A stretch of 64,000 nt of DNA from assembly GCF_014197855.1 (NCBI RefSeq), contig NZ_JACIGJ010000002.1:368389-432388 (forward strand), given 5' to 3'. The DNA comes from Roseospira marina (lineage in GTDB: Bacteria > Pseudomonadota > Alphaproteobacteria > Rhodospirillales > Rhodospirillaceae). Below the pieces are notes generated by a model that saw only the letters and a program-made list of their open reading frames with translations, was not told where the DNA came from and made no database searches. The position numbers were made by a program, and so were the translations under genes. This document shows, piece after piece, positions 44,505 through 53,064 of the stretch; position 1 is the stretch's first letter; each line of letters opens with the position of its first letter.

Positions 44505-44825
44505 TCAGGCGCTCCCCTCAAAGCCGTGAATGCGATAGGTGCAGGTGCCGGCGTCGTCGCGGACGATGACGCGCTCGCCCGGGCCGGCCACGATGCCGGA
44601 GCGTTCCAGGACCCCGCCGCCGGCCGGGATCACGACGTCGTATTCGATCCAGTCGGCATCGGCCGGGGCGGCGTCGGGCGTCACGGCAACGCGCACGGTG
44701 GCGGCGTCGTCGCCCCGGTTGACGACGGCGACGTTGAGCGTCGCCACGGTGTCGGCGGGCACGGTGTACACGGTGGTGTCGGTGTCGGCGGGCGGCGCCG
44801 CCGTCCCCAGGCGTCCGGATGCCAT
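44505..44825 (-). CDS. Small structural protein between fiber genes
   Basis: The product has 106 residues from the ATG at 44825. The sequence looks like a single beta-sandwich (TVYTVPADTVATLNVAVVNRGDDAATVRVAVTPDAAP, GGGVLERSGIVAGPGERVIVRDDAGTCTYRIHGF), similar in style to small fiber-associated domains. The function is inferred from position only. Confidence 0.65.
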   Translation of the reverse strand: MASGRLGTAAPPADTDTTVYTVPADTVATLNVAVVNRGDDAATVRVAVTPDAAPADADWIEYDVVIPAGGGVLERSGIVAGPGERVIVRDDAGTCTYRIHGFEGSA

Positions 44826-44826
44826 G

Positions 44827-45582
44827 TCAGAGTTGCCCCATATAAAAGGTGAAGGCCCGGCGGTCGGCGCGGTCGGCGGCCAGCCGGGCGGAGACGTGCG
44901 CGGCGGTGCCGGCGGGTGTGGTGGCGCGCGTGGCGTCCGTGCCGGCGCGGGCCTCGGTGACGGTCGCCAGCTCCACCAAGCCGGTGCGGGTGGTGGTTGC
45001 CGTGCGGGCGGACAGGGCGGCGGGTGTGACGGCGCGTTCGGCGTCGGCGCCGTCGCGGACCTCCGCCTCGGTCGCCAGTTCCACAAGGCCGGCCTTCGCC
45101 GTGGTGGCGTAGCCGGGGAGCCGTTCCAGCACCCACGCCTGCGTCGCGAACTGCAGGCTGGCGTCGATCTTCAGCTCAATGTTCGCGGTGGACCCCACGA
45201 CAGCCTGGATCTTCAGGGCCATGTCGTTCGAAGCGCCCTCGGCAATCACCGGCTTGTAGGTCTCCGGCCAGTTGGCCAGCAGGATCAGGTCGCCGTCGGC
45301 GTCGAAGGCCCCCACCTCCCGGATGGTCCAGCCGCCGGTTTGCGGCGGGATCACCAACAGGGCCTCCAACACCGCCGCGTCGGCGTCGGTGCGGTGGATG
45401 CTGGCGGGTGTCGAGCGGTAGACCTCGCGCACCAAAGCGGTGCGGTCCTCCGTCGGGATCACGGGCGCCCCGCCGCCGTCGCCCACGGCCATGTGGGTCA
45501 GCTCGACGGCCTGCCCGGTGACGAGCCCGTTGGCGATCTTGGCGGCCCCGATGGCGGTGAGGATGCCGTAGTACTCGGCCAT
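44827..45582 (-). CDS. P2 gpH-like tail fiber protein
   Basis: The product has 251 residues. The N-terminal baseplate-attachment domain is clear: MAEYYGILTAIGAAKIANGLVTGQAVELTHMAVGDGGGAPVIP, then EVGAFDADGDLILLANWPETYKPV. Residues about 165-225 have two repeats of the form GLVELATEAEVRDGADAERAVTPAALSAR. The distal receptor part is short; the following Gly-rich protein may supply it. Confidence 0.88.
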   Translation of the reverse strand: MAEYYGILTAIGAAKIANGLVTGQAVELTHMAVGDGGGAPVIPTEDRTALVREVYRSTPASIHRTDADAAVLEALLVIPPQTGGWTIREVGAFDADGDLILLANWPETYKPVIAEGASNDMALKIQAVVGSTANIELKIDASLQFATQAWVLERLPGYATTAKAGLVELATEAEVRDGADAERAVTPAALSARTATTTRTGLVELATVTEARAGTDATRATTPAGTAAHVSARLAADRADRRAFTFYMGQL

Positions 45583-45584
45583 GG

Positions 45585-46217
45585 TCAGGCGCCCTCCCGG
45601 GCGGGATGAACGGTGAGAGTGGAGACCATGGAGACGGCCGCGCCCGCGTAGGACCGGCCGGACACGGTGATCTCGGGCGGGGTCCAGGGCAGCACGGTGC
45701 CGCCGGTGCCGCCGATGACGAAGGCGCCGGCGTACACGGCGGCATCCACCCGCCCGACCGCGCGGATCCCGGTCAGGTGCGAGCGGACGTTCTTCGCCGC
45801 GCGCGCGGTGCGTTCGATCTCGGCATAGGTCCCGGCGGTGACCGCGTGGCCCATCACGTCCACCTCAATCCGGAACGTGTAGGGCTCGGCCGGCGGATCA
45901 TCCTCGGGCCATTCGATCAGCGTCGTGTCGTAGCCCAGGCTCGCGAGGGCGCGTTTGACGGCGCCCACGGTGCCTTTGACCGCATGCACGCTGTAGCTGT
46001 CCGCGATCACCCGGCGGCGTGTCGCTTCGGGCCACGTATCGTCCCATTCATCCACCGAACAGGCCCAGGCCAGCCACGGCAGCAGATCAACCGGACACGC
46101 CCAGGGATCCCACAGGGTGCGGATCACCTCGGCCGGGACCGCGTCCAGGCGGGCAGTGGTGTCCTCTAACGCGCGCTCCAGAGCGGTCGCATTGGGCGGC
46201 AGAAGGCGATCAGACAT
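45585..46217 (-). CDS. P2 gpI-like baseplate protein
   Basis: The product has 210 residues. LLPPNATALERALEDTTARLDAVPAEVIRTLWDPWACPVDLLPWLAWACSVDEWD is the standard gpI opening, followed by VHAVKGTVGAVKRALASLGY. It forms the outer baseplate wedge with gpJ. It overlaps the gpJ gene by eight bases. Confidence 0.92.
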   Translation of the reverse strand: MSDRLLPPNATALERALEDTTARLDAVPAEVIRTLWDPWACPVDLLPWLAWACSVDEWDDTWPEATRRRVIADSYSVHAVKGTVGAVKRALASLGYDTTLIEWPEDDPPAEPYTFRIEVDVMGHAVTAGTYAEIERTARAAKNVRSHLTGIRAVGRVDAAVYAGAFVIGGTGGTVLPWTPPEITVSGRSYAGAAVSMVSTLTVHPAREGA

Positions 46218-47106
46218 CGGGCGGGCCTTCCGTGACGGTCACACTCACACACCAGGGCGCTTCGCTCGGCCCCACCACCACGGTCGCCGTGGGCGCGATC
46301 AGATCGACCCGCTGCACCCCGGGCTGGTGCAGCGCGGCGTAGAGCGCGGACAGCGTGACGTCGTGGTCGAGGGCGTGCAGGTCGGCCGCGACCCGCGCGG
46401 CGGCGGCGCGGGCGGCGGCGACCACCGGGGCGGCCGCCGGGCCGGGGTAGCAGTGGATCACCGCTTCCAACCGCCACGGCACGATGGTGGCGGACTGCAC
46501 GATCACGGTGTCGGTCAGGGGCCGGACGTCGTCCGCCGACAGATGGGCGGCGACGGTGGTCAACAGGTCGTTCGGGGCGGCGCCGTCGCCCTCGCGCGAC
46601 AGCACGGTGACGCGCACCTGACCGGGCACCGGACTGTCGATACGGGCGTCGCGCACCCGGCCGTCCGCCGCCAGGGTGTGATAGCGATAGGCGCCTTCGG
46701 AGCCCGCCACGGTCAGGGATTCCATGGCCAGCTGGGCGCGGGCGCGCAGCTCGTCGTCCGGCTCCAGCACGGCCTCGGTCGGTGGATCGGTGGTGGGATC
46801 CGCCGGCACGATCACCCGGCGTGCCGTGGCCAGCAGGGCCGCCAGATGATCCAGGTCCGCGCCCGTGGCTTCGGCCAGCAGGTTCGCGCGGGCGGCGTCG
46901 TTGACGCGGGCGCGCACGAGCAGCTCGCGGTAGGTGGCGACCTCCAGCAGCTTGAGGACCGGTTCGCTCTCCAGATCGGCGGAGAAGGCCGGATAGCGCG
47001 CGACGAAGTCCGCCTTCAGGGCGGCCAGGATGGTCTCGAAGTCCAGGGCCTCGACCACGTCGGGCGCGGTCAGGCGGGACAGGTCGATGCGGGGTTCGGC
47101 GGTCAT
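46210..47106 (-). CDS. P2 gpJ-like baseplate protein
   Basis: The product has 298 residues from the ATG at 47106. Key segments are SLLKL-type FVARYPAFSADLESEPVLKLLEVATYRELLVRARVNDAARANLLAEATGADLDHLAALL and the C-terminal HALDHDVTLSALYAALHQPGVQRVDL. It forms the baseplate periphery. It overlaps the gpW gene by four bases. Confidence 0.93.
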   Translation of the reverse strand: MTAEPRIDLSRLTAPDVVEALDFETILAALKADFVARYPAFSADLESEPVLKLLEVATYRELLVRARVNDAARANLLAEATGADLDHLAALLATARRVIVPADPTTDPPTEAVLEPDDELRARAQLAMESLTVAGSEGAYRYHTLAADGRVRDARIDSPVPGQVRVTVLSREGDGAAPNDLLTTVAAHLSADDVRPLTDTVIVQSATIVPWRLEAVIHCYPGPAAAPVVAAARAAAARVAADLHALDHDVTLSALYAALHQPGVQRVDLIAPTATVVVGPSEAPWCVSVTVTEGPPDV

Positions 47107-47447
47107 GAGGACTCCAGAACAAGGCCGTCCAGGGTGACGGTCCGGCCATCGGGCCGGTACAGGCCGGTGAGCGACAGGGTGACGCGGCCCGGCTCCGCCG
47201 CCGTGATGGCGACCCGGCGCAGGGTCAGGCGGGGCTCCCACCGTCGCAGGGCCTGGGCGGTGGCGGCGTACAGGTCCATGGCCAGGGCCGGCGTCATGGG
47301 GGCGTCGATCAGCGCGGGCAGGCGCGAGCCGTAGTCCCGGCGCATGACGCGGGTGCCGATGCGGGTGGTCAGGATGTCGTGAACGGACTGGCGCAGGTGG
47401 TCGAGGCCGGAGAGCGTCCGGCCGCTGGCGTTGGACATGCCGCGCAT
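47103..47447 (-). CDS. P2 gpW / T4 gp25-like baseplate protein
   Basis: The product has 114 residues with LDHLRQSVHDILTTRIGTRVMRRDYGSRLPALIDAPM, the gp25 signature, and a C-terminal LRRVAITAAEPGRVTLSLTGLY strand. It nucleates sheath assembly on the baseplate. The start could also be the ATG at 47438. Confidence 0.9.
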   Translation of the reverse strand: MRGMSNASGRTLSGLDHLRQSVHDILTTRIGTRVMRRDYGSRLPALIDAPMTPALAMDLYAATAQALRRWEPRLTLRRVAITAAEPGRVTLSLTGLYRPDGRTVTLDGLVLESS

Positions 47448-47451
47448 GGGG

Positions 47452-47745
47452 TCAGCCTCCGGCGAAGACGGTGTCGCTGCCCTCGGCGACCGAAGACCCG
47501 CAGACGACCGGATCGCCGATGCGCCCCAGTTGGCGCCCGTTGGCGAACACGGTGGCGGATCCGTGGGCGAGCACGCTGGCGTGGGTCTCAGGAATGGCGA
47601 GGCAGGTGTGCGGCGCCCAGGCGTCGCCCTCGCGATGGACGGCGATGGCGTTGGCGAAGACGTCGGGGCTGGCGCCGGTGCTCGGACGCGACGGCCAGCA
47701 CCCGTGCCCGGTGCAGAAATCACCGAGCCGGGTTACGGCAGGCAT
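47452..47745 (-). CDS. PAAR-domain spike tip protein
   Basis: The product has 97 residues. MPAVTRLGDFCTGHGCWPSRPS and VLAHGSATVFANGRQLGRIGDPVVCGSSVAEGSDTVFAGG are typical PAAR repeats with the metal-binding His and Cys residues. It sharpens the tip of the gpV spike. It lies between gpV and gpW. Confidence 0.88.
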   Translation of the reverse strand: MPAVTRLGDFCTGHGCWPSRPSTGASPDVFANAIAVHREGDAWAPHTCLAIPETHASVLAHGSATVFANGRQLGRIGDPVVCGSSVAEGSDTVFAGG

Positions 47746-47772
47746 AAGAGACGAGTCCTTTTGCATGCGGCA

Positions 47773-47843
47773 CCGGCCCACGCCCCCACCCGCCCCCCCC
47801 CAAAGCATACTGTCGTGGGCGGTCGGGTGGGGGCGTGGGCCGG
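47773..47843. repeat. 20-bp perfect inverted repeat between gpV and PAAR genes
   Basis: Two 20-base arms (47773-47792 and 47824-47843, running CCGGCCCACG... and ...CGTGGGCCGG) are perfectly complementary, separated by 31 bases with a run of nine C. No T-run follows. Confidence 0.8.
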
Positions 47844-47863
47844 CTTTGGCCAGATCGAACGAC

Positions 47864-48340
47864 TCAGTTCAGATCGATGCGCGGGGCCTCGAGGCGGATG
47901 CCGTCGGCGTCGATCTCCAGGGATGAGGGGCCGACCCGCAGGCGGATGGACCCGGCCGCGACCACATCCAGGGTGAAAGCGTGCGCCTCCCGGTCGTAGG
48001 CGACCGTGGACCCGTCCGCGTAGACCGTGCGGTCGAGGGTCGGCCGGCTTTCCGGCGCCGGATAGGCATCGCGGTACACCGCGCCGATCACCACGCCTTG
48101 CGCCAGGTCCCCCGTGGGGGCGACCACCACCACCTGCTCGCCCACCTCCGGCGGGCACCAGGTCACATGGTCGTGCGCCCGCGCGGTGACGAACGGCAGC
48201 CAGCCCGTGGTGATCGCGCCCGCCGTGACCCGCACCCGGGCGCGGGCGTAATCGGCGGCGGAGACCACCCCGAAGCGGACCACGTTCGCCACACGGCGTT
48301 CCAGGTCAGTCAGGTCACGGTTCGGGGCCGCGCGTTCCAT
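47864..48340 (-). CDS. P2 gpV-like baseplate spike protein
   Basis: The product has 158 residues: LERRVANVVRFGVVSAADYARARVRVTAGAITTGWLPFVTARAHDHVTWCPPEVGEQVVVVAPTGDLAQGVVIGAVY is the gpV OB-fold, followed by a beta-helical end. It forms the membrane-piercing spike. Confidence 0.93.
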   Translation of the reverse strand: MERAAPNRDLTDLERRVANVVRFGVVSAADYARARVRVTAGAITTGWLPFVTARAHDHVTWCPPEVGEQVVVVAPTGDLAQGVVIGAVYRDAYPAPESRPTLDRTVYADGSTVAYDREAHAFTLDVVAAGSIRLRVGPSSLEIDADGIRLEAPRIDLN

Positions 48341-48899
48341 CGTTGGGCCTCACATCCGGCAGTGGGGTGTCGGCCAGATCGACATAATCGGGCTCATGCG
48401 GCGGGCCGATGTCCGGCGCCCAGGAGGCATAGACCCCGGCGGGCAACGGCCCGTCGTCGTCCTCCGGCGGCACGGTGGCGTAGACCGCCGTGAAGGTCAG
48501 GCGCAGGCCGGCGGTGGCCTGGGCGCCCTCGCCGTCATAGTCGGCTTCGCTGGACTCCCAGGCGATGGACTGGACCGCCCCGCCCAGGGTGGGATCGGCG
48601 TCCAGGGCGGCCTCGACCTGCATGGACAGGCGGTCCACGCCGGCGTCGGCGTTCTCGCCCTGGGCGGCGACCTCCACCACCACGTCGAGGTGGCGCTGGA
48701 TCACCCCGCCGCCCCGGTCGCGGTCGCGCCGTTCCGATTGGGTGTAGACCAGGATGGCCGGCAGCAGCCGGGGCGCGAGCGGCGTGCAGCGCGAGGCGAA
48801 CACCGTCCGCCCGGCGTCGGTCGCCGGGGGTGCGTCGTCCGCCCCGCGCAGCGCGGTGCGCACCGCGCGGCGGATCGTTTCCCGTGGAGTGGATGTCAC
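48315..48899 (-). CDS. Tail completion protein, lambda gpU-like position
   Basis: The product has 194 residues. The N-terminal part (RETIRRAVRTALRGADDAPPATDAGRTVFASRCTPLAPRLLPAILVYTQSE) and the HLDVVVEVAAQGENADAGVDRLSMQVEAALDADPTLGG segment resemble lambda tail terminator-type neck proteins. The place between head-tail joining and spike genes agrees. The C-terminal 45 residues are Pro- and Asp-rich and likely disordered. The exact family is uncertain. Confidence 0.6.
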   Translation of the reverse strand: MTSTPRETIRRAVRTALRGADDAPPATDAGRTVFASRCTPLAPRLLPAILVYTQSERRDRDRGGGVIQRHLDVVVEVAAQGENADAGVDRLSMQVEAALDADPTLGGAVQSIAWESSEADYDGEGAQATAGLRLTFTAVYATVPPEDDDGPLPAGVYASWAPDIGPPHEPDYVDLADTPLPDVRPNDGTRGPEP

Positions 48900-48902
48900 G
48901 AC

Positions 48903-49235
48903 CTATCCCTCATGCAGATAGAGGCGGGCGTTGCCTGTGCCGTCGGGGACGGCCTCGGCGACGGTCCAGGCGGCGTCATCGATCACGACGCGGTCACCGG
49001 CTTCGGGGGCCACGAGGCAGTCGGCCAGCCGCAACCACAGACACGGCCGGCTGTCGGAGACGGGCACGCTGGTGCCCGCCTCCACGGCCTGGGGAGGACG
49101 GTCGAAGATGGCGACGATCTCCTGCGGCGGGCCGTAATCCCCCGTGTCCGGATCCAGGCAGCGCACCGTCACCGGCCGCCCGAAGGTCCCCAGGCAGGCC
49201 CTGGCCAATCCGGCGGCGAGGCTATCCCACGGCAT
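48903..49235 (-). CDS. Head-tail joining protein, lambda FII-like
   Basis: The product has 110 residues: TVRCLDPDTGDYGPPQEIVAIFDRPPQAVEAGTSVPVSDSRPCLWLRLADCLVAPEAGDRVVIDDAAWTVAEAVPDGTG is typical of the small beta-rich head-tail connector family. It overlaps the preceding small gene by 14 bases. Confidence 0.75.
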   Translation of the reverse strand: MPWDSLAAGLARACLGTFGRPVTVRCLDPDTGDYGPPQEIVAIFDRPPQAVEAGTSVPVSDSRPCLWLRLADCLVAPEAGDRVVIDDAAWTVAEAVPDGTGNARLYLHEG

Positions 49236-49425
49236 CGTCGCCTCCGGTCAGGGGCAACGTCCCAGAGGGACTCGCCCACCGCGCCAACCGGCGCGCAACC
49301 AGGGTTTCGGCCTCCGCCGCCGGCAGCTCGAGCGTGCCGCCGGGCGGGGTGCGGGTGGGCGTGCGCGGATCGCCGCCGATCAGCGTGATCCGCGCCTCCA
49401 CCCGGCGCGTCTTGGCGGCCGCCAT
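49222..49425 (-). CDS. Small phage head-region protein
   Basis: The product has 67 residues (KTRRVEARITLIGGDPRTPTRTPPGGTLELPAAEAETLVARRLARW). The start overlaps the capsid stop (TGATG). Its place between capsid and joining genes suggests a head completion role; the family is not recognised. Confidence 0.6.
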   Translation of the reverse strand: MAAAKTRRVEARITLIGGDPRTPTRTPPGGTLELPAAEAETLVARRLARWASPSGTLPLTGGDDAVG

Positions 49426-50140
49426 CAGCGCACCGTCAGGCTGCAGGTGCCGTTCGGCAGCGGCAGCACCACCAGGGGGGCCGACTGCGTCATGACGAAC
49501 TCGGCGGACGGGTTCTCCTCGATCCAGTTCTTCGGGAAGAACTCCAGCGCCTGATAGCCGGCGCGCGGATCGCGGATGGCCCCATGCGCCTGCACGCCCG
49601 CCACCTGCGGGGCCACCTGCAGGACCTGATACTCGGCCATCAGGTGCAGCGTGGCGCCGTCGTCGGCCTCCGCCAGATCGTCATAGACCCAGAAATCGAA
49701 GTCCCCGATCGTGCCCACATAGCGCTGCTTCGGCGTGTCGCCGCCGCGCGCGATCGGTCCCAGCTCCGCCGAGCCGCTGGTCTGACGGCGCACGTCCAGC
49801 AGCCGCTCGACCCGCTCATGGGCGCGGAACAGCGTCCAGGCCTTGGGCGAGAACGTGACCTCGGTCGCCGGCAGGCCGGATTTCTCCTGAGTCAGGGCCG
49901 CGTTGTCCTCCAGGTCCTGGATCGGGTCCACGCCGTCTTCGCCCCAGCGGGCCGCGCCGGTCTTGGCCTGAGTCAGGGCCGGGTCGCGCCCGAAGTCGAC
50001 GACGACCTTGGGATAATCCTCGCCCTCCACCGTCACCATGCCCGTGGCCAGAATCTCGCCGGCCATGAACTCCTTGCGCCGGGTGATCTGAAGGCGGTGA
50101 TCCAGCAGGATATCGGCGACCACGGCGGCGCGGCGTTCGG
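49425..50140 (-). pseudogene. Major capsid protein, C-terminal remnant (lambda gpE family)
   Basis: About 235 residues remain. HRLQITRRKEFMAGEILATGMVTVEGEDYPKVVVDFGRDPALT and VTFSPKAWTLFRAHERVERLLDVRR, ending NWIEENPSAEFVMTQSAPLVVLP, are the middle and end of the lambda-type capsid protein. About the first 100 residues are missing; upstream the sequence changes directly into portal gene coding in another frame. A start at 50123 is possible but would give a product unlikely to assemble. Confidence 0.8.
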
Positions 50141-50889
50141 CCGACGCCGCGCGACTGCTCGTCCCGCTCCTTGTCGTAAAAATGCACCGTCACCGGGCGG
50201 CCCCAGGGGGTTTCGCGCGGGATCCGCTCCCAGGCATAGGCGTCGCGGCCGCCCGTGAACCAATCGCCGGGATGGCGCTTGCGGATATGATAGGCGGTCG
50301 CCGCGCCCCAGCCGTCCAGCTCCACCCCGGCCCGCAGGGTCTCGGTGTCCATGGTGTCGTGCGGGTTCGACAGCCGGTCGGGGTCGATCACCCGCACCGT
50401 GGTGGCGAAGCCCGCGCCGTGGTCGCGCCACTGCAGGACGGCCAGGGCGTCGCCATCGATCACATAATGCCGGTAGGCCATGCCGAAGAGGCCGCCCAGG
50501 GTGTAATGCCGGGTCGCATCGCACCAGCGCGCCGGATCGTCCGCCCACAGGCGGAACTGCGCCTCCACCTGATCGGACCATTCGGCGGCCCAATCGGCGG
50601 ACAAGCCAAGGGCGCGATAGTCCGGCTTGCTGGACAGGCGCAGGCCGGCGCCGATCACGGTGTCCAGCTCCCGGCGCACCGCGCCCGACGCCCAACCGTT
50701 GTTGCGCACCAGATCGCGGATGCGCGCGACGATGTCGACCCGCTCCGGCAGCAGGTCGGCGTCGGCCGAACCGAGCGCCGGAGCCCACCCGGCCAGATCC
50801 TGACTGATCGGGTCCGCCGCCTGATAGGCGGTGACGGAGGCTTGCGCGGCCGCTTTCATGGGCGACCCATCGGCGTTGATGATCGTCAT
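50140..50889 (-). pseudogene. Portal protein, N-terminal remnant (lambda portal family)
   Basis: About 250 of roughly 500 residues are present: YQAADPISQDLAGWAPALGSADADLLPERVDIVARIRDLVRNNGWASGAVRRELDTVIGAGLRL through GRPVTVHFYDKERDEQSRG. After that motif, which in intact portals leads to the clip and wing, the frame becomes nonsense and meets capsid sequence. The portal end, the usual head protease and decoration genes and the capsid start are all missing. The start overlaps the gpW-like gene by four bases. Confidence 0.8.
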
Positions 50890-51101
50890 CCGAACCTCAC
50901 CCCGACCGCCCGGCGGCGGCCCATGCCCAACTGCGCCTTGATCTCCGCGATCCCGGCGTTGATCGCCGCCAGATCACCCCGGCTGTAGCTGACCGATTTG
51001 CCGTCGTGACTCACCGAGGCCACGGCCTCCCCCGCCAGCAGGGCATACTTCGCCGTCTCCAGCGCGCGCAGCCGCGCCCGGAGGGTCGCCGTCTCGGTCA
51101 T
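50886..51101 (-). CDS. gpW-like head-tail connector protein
   Basis: The product has 71 residues: LRARLRALETAKYALLAGEAVASVSHDGKSVSYSRGDLAAINAGIAEIKAQLG is the lambda gpW family pattern. It normally closes the portal after packaging. It lies in the lambda order between terminase and portal. Confidence 0.88.
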   Translation of the reverse strand: MTETATLRARLRALETAKYALLAGEAVASVSHDGKSVSYSRGDLAAINAGIAEIKAQLGMGRRRAVGVRFG

Positions 51102-51112
51102 GTGAGAGATCC

Positions 51113-53053
51113 TTACGCCAGCCGATCCGCCAGGGACCGGGTGTGCTTGGTCAGGGTGCGGGCCGTCGGCTTGGCCATGGGCGCCGCATCGGCGGCCCCG
51201 CCGAACAGGTCGGCCTGCCCCTGGACGGCCTCGATGTCGCGCTCGGCGATCAGCTCTTCCCAGGCCGGATCCGAGCGCACGAACACGCCCATCTTGAACG
51301 CGGCGGCATAGCAGTAGTTCGCGGTGTCCAAGGCCTCGTTGCGCTTGCCCGGCGGCAGGATCCACTGCCACGCGATGACGCCGTTGCGCCGGACCTCCTT
51401 GCGCACCTCCGCCGTCAGGCCCTCGAAGAGGGCATCGCCCAATCCCTTGGCGAAGCCCACATAGCCCAGGTCGAGCGGATCGGCCTTGCGCAGGGCCGCG
51501 TACAAACTCGCTTTCAGCCCCGAGACGCCGACGTTGTACCAACGCCGCGAGGATTTCACGACCTTGCCGGCCGCACTGCGTTCCCACTTCACCCGCTCCA
51601 GCGGCGGCACGTTGTCGCCGCCCCGACCGCGCACCAGGATGACCCGGCCCGACTTCAGCTTGCGGTGCCACGCGTGGACGTCGTTGGTGTAGGCGTTGGC
51701 GTCCACGGCCATCATGTCGGTGGCGCGCGGGTTGCCCCAGACGTCGTGATACGCGCGGTTCAGCTGCTCGGTCAGGCGGCGCTGTCCCTCGGCGTCCGTG
51801 ATCGGGCTGTCGATGACCACGTAATCGACCACATAGCGCCGGAACTGCGGGCCCCAGGCCGTCACCTGGACCTCGGTGCGGTCCTCCTGGCAATCCACAC
51901 CCTGGGTCAGGATCGGATGACGCGGCGGGATCACGCCCCGTTGCAAGCCGGTTTCCTCCGCCCGGTCGCGCAGGGCCTCCCACTCGGGAGCCGCGCCGAC
52001 GACCAGAAACGGCAGCCCGAGCCAGTCGTTGTAGAACACCTGTTCGGCGCGCGGGTCGCCCTTGGCCCGCTCCCACGCCCGCCACAGATCGCGCCAGCCC
52101 TTGATGGCCGTATAGGCGGCCCACAGGTCGAACGAGACGCAATAGGACGCCGCCGCCGGGTTCTCCGCCACCCACCTGGCCCCGCGCTTGGGGTCGATCA
52201 TCAGCGGCAGGTGCCGTTCCTCCATGGTGCAACCGCAGTGCAGGCAGGTGAAGTGCGGGTCCGCCCCGTCCGTGGTGGCGGCGACCATGTTCTCCCAGGT
52301 CAGCGGTTGCAGCCCGGCGCAGTGCGGACAGGCGACGTGATAGCTTTCGCGCGTGCCCTCCTTCCAGGCGTCGGTGATCCGGCAACCGGGCGAGACCAGT
52401 GGCGTGGACGCCCGAAAAATCTTGCCGCCGAACTTGAGGAAGCTGCTGGTGCGGCTGTCCGCCTGGGTCAGCGGGTCGCCCGCGCCGTTGTCCTGCGGCC
52501 ACTTCGAGATGTCGTCCTGCACCTGATAGGGATAGGACGCCATCGACAGGTCGTTCGGGCTTTCGGCGGCCGCGCACTGCAGCGAGCCGGCCTCGTCGAT
52601 CCGCTCCCACGCCATGGAGGAATGGCCGACCCGCGCCCCCTCCGGCCGCATGGCGGCGTTCAGGCGCGTGCCCTTGACCATGGGGCGGAATTTGCGGCGC
52701 AGCCACTTCTTGGCGTTGCCGGCGTTCGGGTGGACATAGAGCATGTGGCAGGGCACCAGTTCTAAAACGGCCGCGATGGCGGTCTGGGCCAGCACCGTGC
52801 CGCCGATCTGCGCCGATTTGCGCAGCACGACGAAGGGCGCGGGGTGATCCGGGCTCAGCACCTCCAGGATGCGGCGGAAGAACGGGAACCGGTCCAGCGA
52901 GAACGGCCCGGGGAACGGGCTTTCCGAGCCGAACTCGATGTTGTGTTCCGCCCAGGCCGGCAGGTCGATCGGCGGCGGCGGGGTCAGCACCGAGGCCAAC
53001 GCCTCCAGCGCCACGCGCCGGGGATTGGCGAGCGGAAACAGATCCATGCCCAT
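51113..53053 (-). CDS. Terminase large subunit, lambda gpA family
   Basis: The product has 646 residues from the ATG at 53053; extending further upstream would enter the small subunit frame. The ATPase shows VVLRKSAQIGGTVLAQ (Walker A variant) and LYVHPNAGNAKKW. Zinc-like pairs CPHCAG and CLHCGC lie near 270-300. The nuclease end shows GVDCQEDRTEVQVTAWG and MMAVDANAYTNDVHAW. It packages phage DNA into heads. It appears complete although the head genes are not. Confidence 0.95.
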   Translation of the reverse strand: MGMDLFPLANPRRVALEALASVLTPPPPIDLPAWAEHNIEFGSESPFPGPFSLDRFPFFRRILEVLSPDHPAPFVVLRKSAQIGGTVLAQTAIAAVLELVPCHMLYVHPNAGNAKKWLRRKFRPMVKGTRLNAAMRPEGARVGHSSMAWERIDEAGSLQCAAAESPNDLSMASYPYQVQDDISKWPQDNGAGDPLTQADSRTSSFLKFGGKIFRASTPLVSPGCRITDAWKEGTRESYHVACPHCAGLQPLTWENMVAATTDGADPHFTCLHCGCTMEERHLPLMIDPKRGARWVAENPAAASYCVSFDLWAAYTAIKGWRDLWRAWERAKGDPRAEQVFYNDWLGLPFLVVGAAPEWEALRDRAEETGLQRGVIPPRHPILTQGVDCQEDRTEVQVTAWGPQFRRYVVDYVVIDSPITDAEGQRRLTEQLNRAYHDVWGNPRATDMMAVDANAYTNDVHAWHRKLKSGRVILVRGRGGDNVPPLERVKWERSAAGKVVKSSRRWYNVGVSGLKASLYAALRKADPLDLGYVGFAKGLGDALFEGLTAEVRKEVRRNGVIAWQWILPPGKRNEALDTANYCYAAAFKMGVFVRSDPAWEELIAERDIEAVQGQADLFGGAADAAPMAKPTARTLTKHTRSLADRLA

Positions 53054-53064
53054 GGTGCTGGGTC

